A stretch of DNA of 10,786 bases from Calditrichota bacterium (lineage in GTDB: Bacteria; Zhuqueibacterota; Zhuqueibacteria; Residuimicrobiales; Krinioviventaceae): NCBI GenBank assembly GCA_003818595.1, contig RPQV01000064.1, positions 1 to 10,786 of the forward strand, given 5' to 3'. This document shows positions 7,435-10,786 of the stretch, piece after piece. The number at the start of each line of letters is the position of its first letter. Within the stretch, counting starts at the first letter, position 1. The notes beneath the pieces were generated by a model. That model saw only the letters and a list, made by a program, of their open reading frames with translations. It ran no database searches and was not told the DNA's origin. The translations under genes and the position numbers were made by a program.

Positions 7435-8592
7435 TTATCGGAGAAATTCCATCTTGGTTGTCATTTTAGGGCAAAGAGCAGCATAAATCCCCAGCATCTG
7501 GTCTGCACATCGGTTGATGTCAAAGCGTTCAATTGCATATTTTTGATTGACTTGACCAATTTCCAGGCATAAATCAGCTGATTGAAGGCATGTTTTTATA
7601 TGGCGTTTTAATTGCATGAGATCGCCGGGATCAAACAAAAATCCATTTACTCCTTGGCTGACAATGTCTGGAATACCACCTACGGTGGTACTGATGACCG
7701 GCAATCCTGCAGCCATCGCTTCAATGAGACCGATGGGAAGGCCTTCAGCATAGGAAGCAAGAATAAACACATCGGCGGTCTTGAAAAGTGACAGCTTTTG
7801 TTCTCCTCTAACCGGACCGTAAAGTTTGACACATGGCGATAAATTTAATGCCTTTATTTTCTGTTCGGCTAAATCTAACTCTCCTGGACCGGCGATATGG
7901 AAGAAGAAATCAAATCCCTCTACACGCAGCTCTGACAACACCTTCAATACATCATCGATCCCCTTACGCCGGCTCACTTCACCAATGTGAAAGAGGTTGG
8001 TGAGATCATGTTGACGGCGTTCGTGTTGAAACGGCGCGAGATGAATGCCGTTTTCAATGATCGTTATGGGCGATCGAGGAAGTATCCGCTTGAAAAATTG
8101 ATACCATGCCGGACTTAAAACAATGATGGCGTGACAGCGATTGAGAAAAAAACGTATGATCCGCTGCAAAAGTTGTGAACTGGATTGATAAAACTGGTCA
8201 TAAAGTGCGCCGTGCACATGCAGCACAATTTTTTTACCCGCCAATCTGCCCACAAGGATGTAGGCGCATTTTTCCCAGAATGAGGTATACGAGGCGGTGT
8301 GAATATGAAGAATTTGAATGGATTCAATGATCAACAGCCGTAAAAATCGAAACATAAATATAATTGAATAACCATAGCTGATCAAGGAGACGCGAAATCC
8401 TCTTTCCGCAAGAGAAGTATAGCCGGTATGAATGGCATATTTCCCTCCTTTTTGCAGACCTGGCTTTGAGAGATTCAGCAACAGTACGCGAACGCTATTT
8501 TTCAAAGATGACTGCAAAAGGTCACCCATGAAAGCTTCCATACCGCCTACATTGGGCGGCGCCGGACTAATATGCAGCACGGATAATTTCAT
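7435..8592 (-). CDS. Glycosyltransferase family 4 protein
   Basis: GT-B fold retaining glycosyltransferase that moves a sugar from a nucleotide-sugar donor. The acceptor cannot be read from sequence; surface polysaccharide, glycolipid or exopolysaccharide are the usual roles. With the start at 8592 it has 385 residues. The N-terminal acceptor domain opens with LSVLHISPAPPNVGGMEAF (3-21), and HIHTASYTSFW (97-107) and HVHGALYD (125-132) follow. The linker IIENGIHLAPF (178-188) leads to the donor domain with FHIGEVSRRKGIDDVL (201-216), the EX7E motif in YAEGLPIGLIEAMAAGLP (281-298; E283 and E291) and GGIPDIV (305-311). The frame stays open to an ATG at 8619, which would add nine residues. I prefer 8592, because the family fold begins there and 8619 abuts the hairpin. 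No other polysaccharide genes are nearby, so it may be a lone transferase. Confidence 0.9.
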   Translation of the reverse strand: MKLSVLHISPAPPNVGGMEAFMGDLLQSSLKNSVRVLLLNLSKPGLQKGGKYAIHTGYTSLAERGFRVSLISYGYSIIFMFRFLRLLIIESIQILHIHTASYTSFWEKCAYILVGRLAGKKIVLHVHGALYDQFYQSSSQLLQRIIRFFLNRCHAIIVLSPAWYQFFKRILPRSPITIIENGIHLAPFQHERRQHDLTNLFHIGEVSRRKGIDDVLKVLSELRVEGFDFFFHIAGPGELDLAEQKIKALNLSPCVKLYGPVRGEQKLSLFKTADVFILASYAEGLPIGLIEAMAAGLPVISTTVGGIPDIVSQGVNGFLFDPGDLMQLKRHIKTCLQSADLCLEIGQVNQKYAIERFDINRCADQMLGIYAALCPKMTTKMEFLR

Positions 8593-8619
8593 CATATTTT
8601 TTCTTGACAAGATCAACAT

Positions 8620-8647
8620 GCCGCCTGCTCAACCACCAGCAGGCGGC
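8620..8647. repeat. Perfect GC-rich hairpin between symporter and glycosyltransferase genes
   Basis: GCCGCCTGCT and AGCAGGCGGC form a perfect 10-base-pair stem around the 8-base loop CAACCACC. It fills most of the gap between the symporter stop (8655) and the glycosyltransferase start. Neither strand has a T-run after the stem, so it is not a standard intrinsic terminator. A Rho-linked or mRNA-stabilising role, or a dispersed palindromic element, are alternatives. Confidence 0.75.
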
Positions 8648-8654
8648 GGATGTG

Positions 8655-10472
8655 TCAATCCAGAGGCAATTTTTCATACCAGTTCTTTTTCAACGCATAT
8701 AACGTTGCTGCGCTGATGAGTGCACACACAAAGGCAAACAGCCATTGTCGTGTGATGATGAAAATCGGCAATGCAACAAGAGTAGTCTGCCAGATGATGC
8801 CGACAGCCACATTCAGCATATCGCGTTTGAAATTCATATTTTTCTGGAATGAAGGATTTTCCGCGCGGACCAACTTGTCAATGGGACCCCAGAATCCCCA
8901 AGGACGGACCCGAGAATAAAATTCTTTGAGCACTTGTTCTGATTCCGGCTTGCTCAACAGACTACCTGCGATGCAGAAAATAATCGAAAAAGCGAGGATG
9001 ATCGGAAAAGAATTGAGTGCTGATAGTGACGGTAATATCTTTGGAACCGCCAAAGCTGCCAGTATCCCGGAAACCATACCCCAAAAATATCCATATCCGT
9101 TAAAGCGCCACCAATACCATTTGAGCACATTCGCTGCCGCATATCCACCCCAAAGCGCCGAAACAATCCATAGCGTAATCGAATTAATTGACTCGACAAT
9201 CAAACCGAATCCCATACCGACCAGGACAACGGCAATTGAAGCAATTTTGCTGTACACGACCAGCTTTTTATCATCGGCCTTGGGATTGATATAACGTCTA
9301 TAAATATCATTGATAATGTAGGCGGGTGCTGCATTGACCGTAGCGGCAAAAGTAGACATGAACGCCGCAAGCAACCCGGCCAGCAGCAATCCTAAAAAGC
9401 CGATGGGGATAAAATTTCGCAAAGCATAAGGCAGGATCATTTCAAAATCGACATTGGATCCCATCGCCCGCAATTCGGGCAGGAAAAATGCCAGAGCCAG
9501 CACACCCAAACCGGCAATCATACAGTATCGGGGAAAAAAGAGGGCGACATTGACAAAACCGCTCATCAAGCTGGCTTCTCTGGGTGACTTGGTGGCGAGA
9601 ATGCGCTGCATGTCATAATTGGGAGCAGGGCCGGCCATGCTGATGAGTATCCCTTTGAACAGCATCATCATAAAAACGATGCCGAATAAGGAGTACCCAT
9701 CAGCAGCTATTTTGGCATTGGCAGAATTCAGAATTCCGCTCCAATCCAGATCAAGCCGCCATCCGAAAAATATATTTTTCCATCCATCCGGTAGAACGTG
9801 TTCCAACATCGCCGGTGAAACTTTTGCCATAGCGATGATGCCGACAGCAAGCGAGGCAATGGTCATGATGACAAACTGAAGGACCTCGGTAAAAACGACA
9901 CTGAACATACCTCCCGACACCACATAAATCGCGGTGATTCCCATAAATATAAAAGAGTACATGTTGGCCGAAGATACGCCGGGAATCATATTGGTCAAAT
10001 CCCAGGGAAGAAATTGGGTGGCAAATTTGCCGATCCCTTTAAAATCATACGCCAAAAAGCCGATAACGCTGATCAGCGCAAAGACCACGACACTGATATG
10101 GGAAAGGTTTGATCCCTTGCCTTTGCCGAAGCGCAGTGTGATCCATTCAGCTCCTGTCATGACATTCGAGCGACGCAGCCAGGTGGACAAAAAGACCATC
10201 AGAAAAATTTGATTGAACACCGGCCAAACCCAAGGCAGCCAGACACTTTTCAAGCCGTAAACGAAAAGTATATAGACTAACCACATGGTGCCGGTGATAT
10301 CAAACATACCTGAGGCATTTGACACTCCGAGAATATACCAAGGCATTCCTCGATCACCGAGGAAATAAGAATCCAGTCCTTTTGAGGCACGTTTGGAGAT
10401 AAAAACACCCAACAAAATTGTCGCCAATAGATATAACAGGATGATTGTCAGATCAATAGCGTGTAATTGCAT
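8655..10472 (-). CDS. Sodium:solute symporter (SSS family)
   Basis: Inner-membrane carrier that couples uptake of a small solute to sodium entry; the substrate is not readable, with sugars, amino acids and carboxylates all possible for the family. The 605 residues form many membrane segments on the LeuT-type fold. It begins with IDLTIILLYLLATILLGVFI (6-25). DSYFLGDRGMPWYILGVSNA (34-53), with the DITGTMW stretch after it, is typical of SSS transporters. GGMFSVVFTEVLQFVIM (187-203) follows, and GLLAAFMSTFAATVNAAPAY (366-385) carries Ser373/Thr374 at the expected Na2 sodium site. A C-terminal stretch with FYSRVRPWGFWGPI precedes two last hydrophobic segments; I have seen this ending in symporters of Bacteroidota and Calditrichota/KSB1 genomes. 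GAGGGA at 10479-10484, six bases before the ATG, fixes the start. The hairpin follows eight bases after the stop. Confidence 0.9.
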   Translation of the reverse strand: MQLHAIDLTIILLYLLATILLGVFISKRASKGLDSYFLGDRGMPWYILGVSNASGMFDITGTMWLVYILFVYGLKSVWLPWVWPVFNQIFLMVFLSTWLRRSNVMTGAEWITLRFGKGKGSNLSHISVVVFALISVIGFLAYDFKGIGKFATQFLPWDLTNMIPGVSSANMYSFIFMGITAIYVVSGGMFSVVFTEVLQFVIMTIASLAVGIIAMAKVSPAMLEHVLPDGWKNIFFGWRLDLDWSGILNSANAKIAADGYSLFGIVFMMMLFKGILISMAGPAPNYDMQRILATKSPREASLMSGFVNVALFFPRYCMIAGLGVLALAFFLPELRAMGSNVDFEMILPYALRNFIPIGFLGLLLAGLLAAFMSTFAATVNAAPAYIINDIYRRYINPKADDKKLVVYSKIASIAVVLVGMGFGLIVESINSITLWIVSALWGGYAAANVLKWYWWRFNGYGYFWGMVSGILAALAVPKILPSLSALNSFPIILAFSIIFCIAGSLLSKPESEQVLKEFYSRVRPWGFWGPIDKLVRAENPSFQKNMNFKRDMLNVAVGIIWQTTLVALPIFIITRQWLFAFVCALISAATLYALKKNWYEKLPLD

Positions 10473-10559
10473 GTTGATTCCCTCAGGTTGTAGGTTTTGA
10501 TTGATATTTGATCAATATATAAAAAATGATTAATAAATGCGATTATTTTTTCAGGTTGA

Positions 10560-10586
10560 TGAACATTCATGCCTTGAATCGATTCA
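10560..10586. repeat. Pair of TGAA/TTCA inverted repeats, candidate operator
   Basis: TGAACATTCA (10560-10569) and the perfect 12-base palindrome TGAATCGATTCA (10575-10586) have centres 16 bases apart. A third, looser copy (TGAA, five bases, TTCA) at 10670-10682 overlaps the likely transcription start of the plus-strand gene. A dimeric regulator could bind here. That is inference, as such short palindromes also arise by chance in AT-rich DNA. Confidence 0.3.
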
Positions 10587-10641
10587 GCCATAAAGAAAAT
10601 GTATCATAAGGCACAGGTCATGCAGATCAACCACAAAATCC

Positions 10642-10670
10642 TTGCTGCAGTCACAAATGTTTATTATTAT
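10642..10670 (+). promoter_or_regulatory. Sigma-70-like promoter for the plus-strand gene
   Basis: TTGCTG (10642-10647) and TATTAT (10665-10670) are 17 bases apart. The -10 matches five of six consensus positions, the -35 three. Transcription would begin near 10677 and give a leader of roughly 45 bases before the ATG at 10724. Confidence 0.45.
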
Positions 10671-10723
10671 GAAATAAATTCAGAACTTGTTGAGCATCAT
10701 CTCGAATTGAAAGGCCTGCACTG

Positions 10724-10786
10724 ATGAAAAATATTATGTTAGCAGTTGCACTCGTCACTTTATGGCTTTATTCTGGGGTAACTCCT
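10724..10786 (+). CDS. Start of a probable exported protein (truncated by the window edge)
   Basis: Only 21 codons are visible: MKNIMLAVALV then TLWLYSGVTP. One Lys followed by a run of hydrophobic residues is the pattern of a Sec signal peptide, so the product is probably exported. No lipobox cysteine has appeared by residue 21. The preceding in-frame stop is at 10691-10693 and no other start lies between, which fixes the ATG. A modest GAAAGG lies about nine bases upstream. The function is unknown. It is transcribed away from the symporter gene. Confidence 0.6.
   Translation, partial: MKNIMLAVALVTLWLYSGVTP

Larger units (their letters stand above)
10473..10723. other. Divergent intergenic region between the symporter and the plus-strand gene
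   Basis: These 251 AT-rich bases separate two outward-facing genes and hold no reading frame I can support. They contain the symporter ribosome binding site (10479-10484), the palindrome TTGATCAA (10508-10515), three TGAA/TTCA inverted repeats between 10560 and 10682, and a plausible promoter for the plus-strand gene. I found no convincing promoter for the symporter gene. Confidence 0.6.

Noticed and set aside
8620..8647. Hairpin as a standard intrinsic terminator
   Set aside because: No run of T follows the stem on either strand, so I list it as an unexplained inverted repeat.
8926..9294. Plus-strand open frame of 122 codons opposite the symporter gene
   Set aside because: It is a shadow of the membrane-protein coding sequence, with no family motif of its own.
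10487..10515. Promoter-like pair TTGATC / TACAAC (17-base spacer) for the symporter gene
   Set aside because: Transcription would begin at about 10480, inside the gene's ribosome binding site, so the message could not be translated well. The boxes are also only four of six matches each.
1..10786. CRISPR arrays, tRNA or rRNA genes, insertion sequences, prophage or defence genes
   Set aside because: Reading both strands showed no regularly spaced repeats, RNA gene folds, transposase motifs or terminal inverted repeats. The genes present are housekeeping or transport genes.

Overview
The window reads as an ordinary chromosomal segment of a free-living bacterium. Ten genes lie on the minus strand, and one gene, cut off by the right edge, begins on the plus strand. 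I found no insertion sequences, CRISPR arrays, tRNA or rRNA genes, or prophage genes. Most gene starts carry AGGAGG-type ribosome binding sites. A 31-codon mS38/COX24-like ribosomal mini-gene and a symporter of a type I associate with Bacteroidota and Calditrichota/KSB1 genomes suggest an FCB-superphylum organism. That placement is an inference, because no marker in the window fixes the phylum.

In transcription order (right to left) there are three parts. First is the upstream part, 8655-10472 and 7435-8592: a 605-residue sodium:solute symporter, then a perfect GC-rich hairpin (8620-8647), then a family 4 glycosyltransferase. Second is a compact unit headed by a good sigma-70-like promoter (7380-7408): sppA (membrane signal peptide peptidase), an HU-family nucleoid protein and the 31-aa mS38/COX24-like protein. 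It closes with an intrinsic terminator at 5982-6008. Third is a tightly packed housekeeping operon, xseA-xseB-dxs-nadK-mutS. Its first three junctions overlap by 17, 1 and 4 nt and the last gap is 15 nt (with the preferred starts). It covers exonuclease VII (both subunits), the first step of the MEP isoprenoid pathway, NAD kinase and mismatch recognition. mutS runs off the left edge; about 541 of an expected ~850-880 residues are present.

The right end (10473-10723) is a divergent intergenic region. It holds a plausible promoter for the plus-strand gene, whose visible 21 codons look like a signal peptide, and three TGAA/TTCA inverted repeats that could be operators. No other stretch without a gene exceeds about 100 bases.

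The points most worth a second look are the mini-gene, the order of the xse-dxs-nadK-mutS operon without ispA, the hairpin at 8620-8647, the repeats in the divergent region, and several start codons that differ from the longest reading frame. I saw no convincing sign of an undescribed system.
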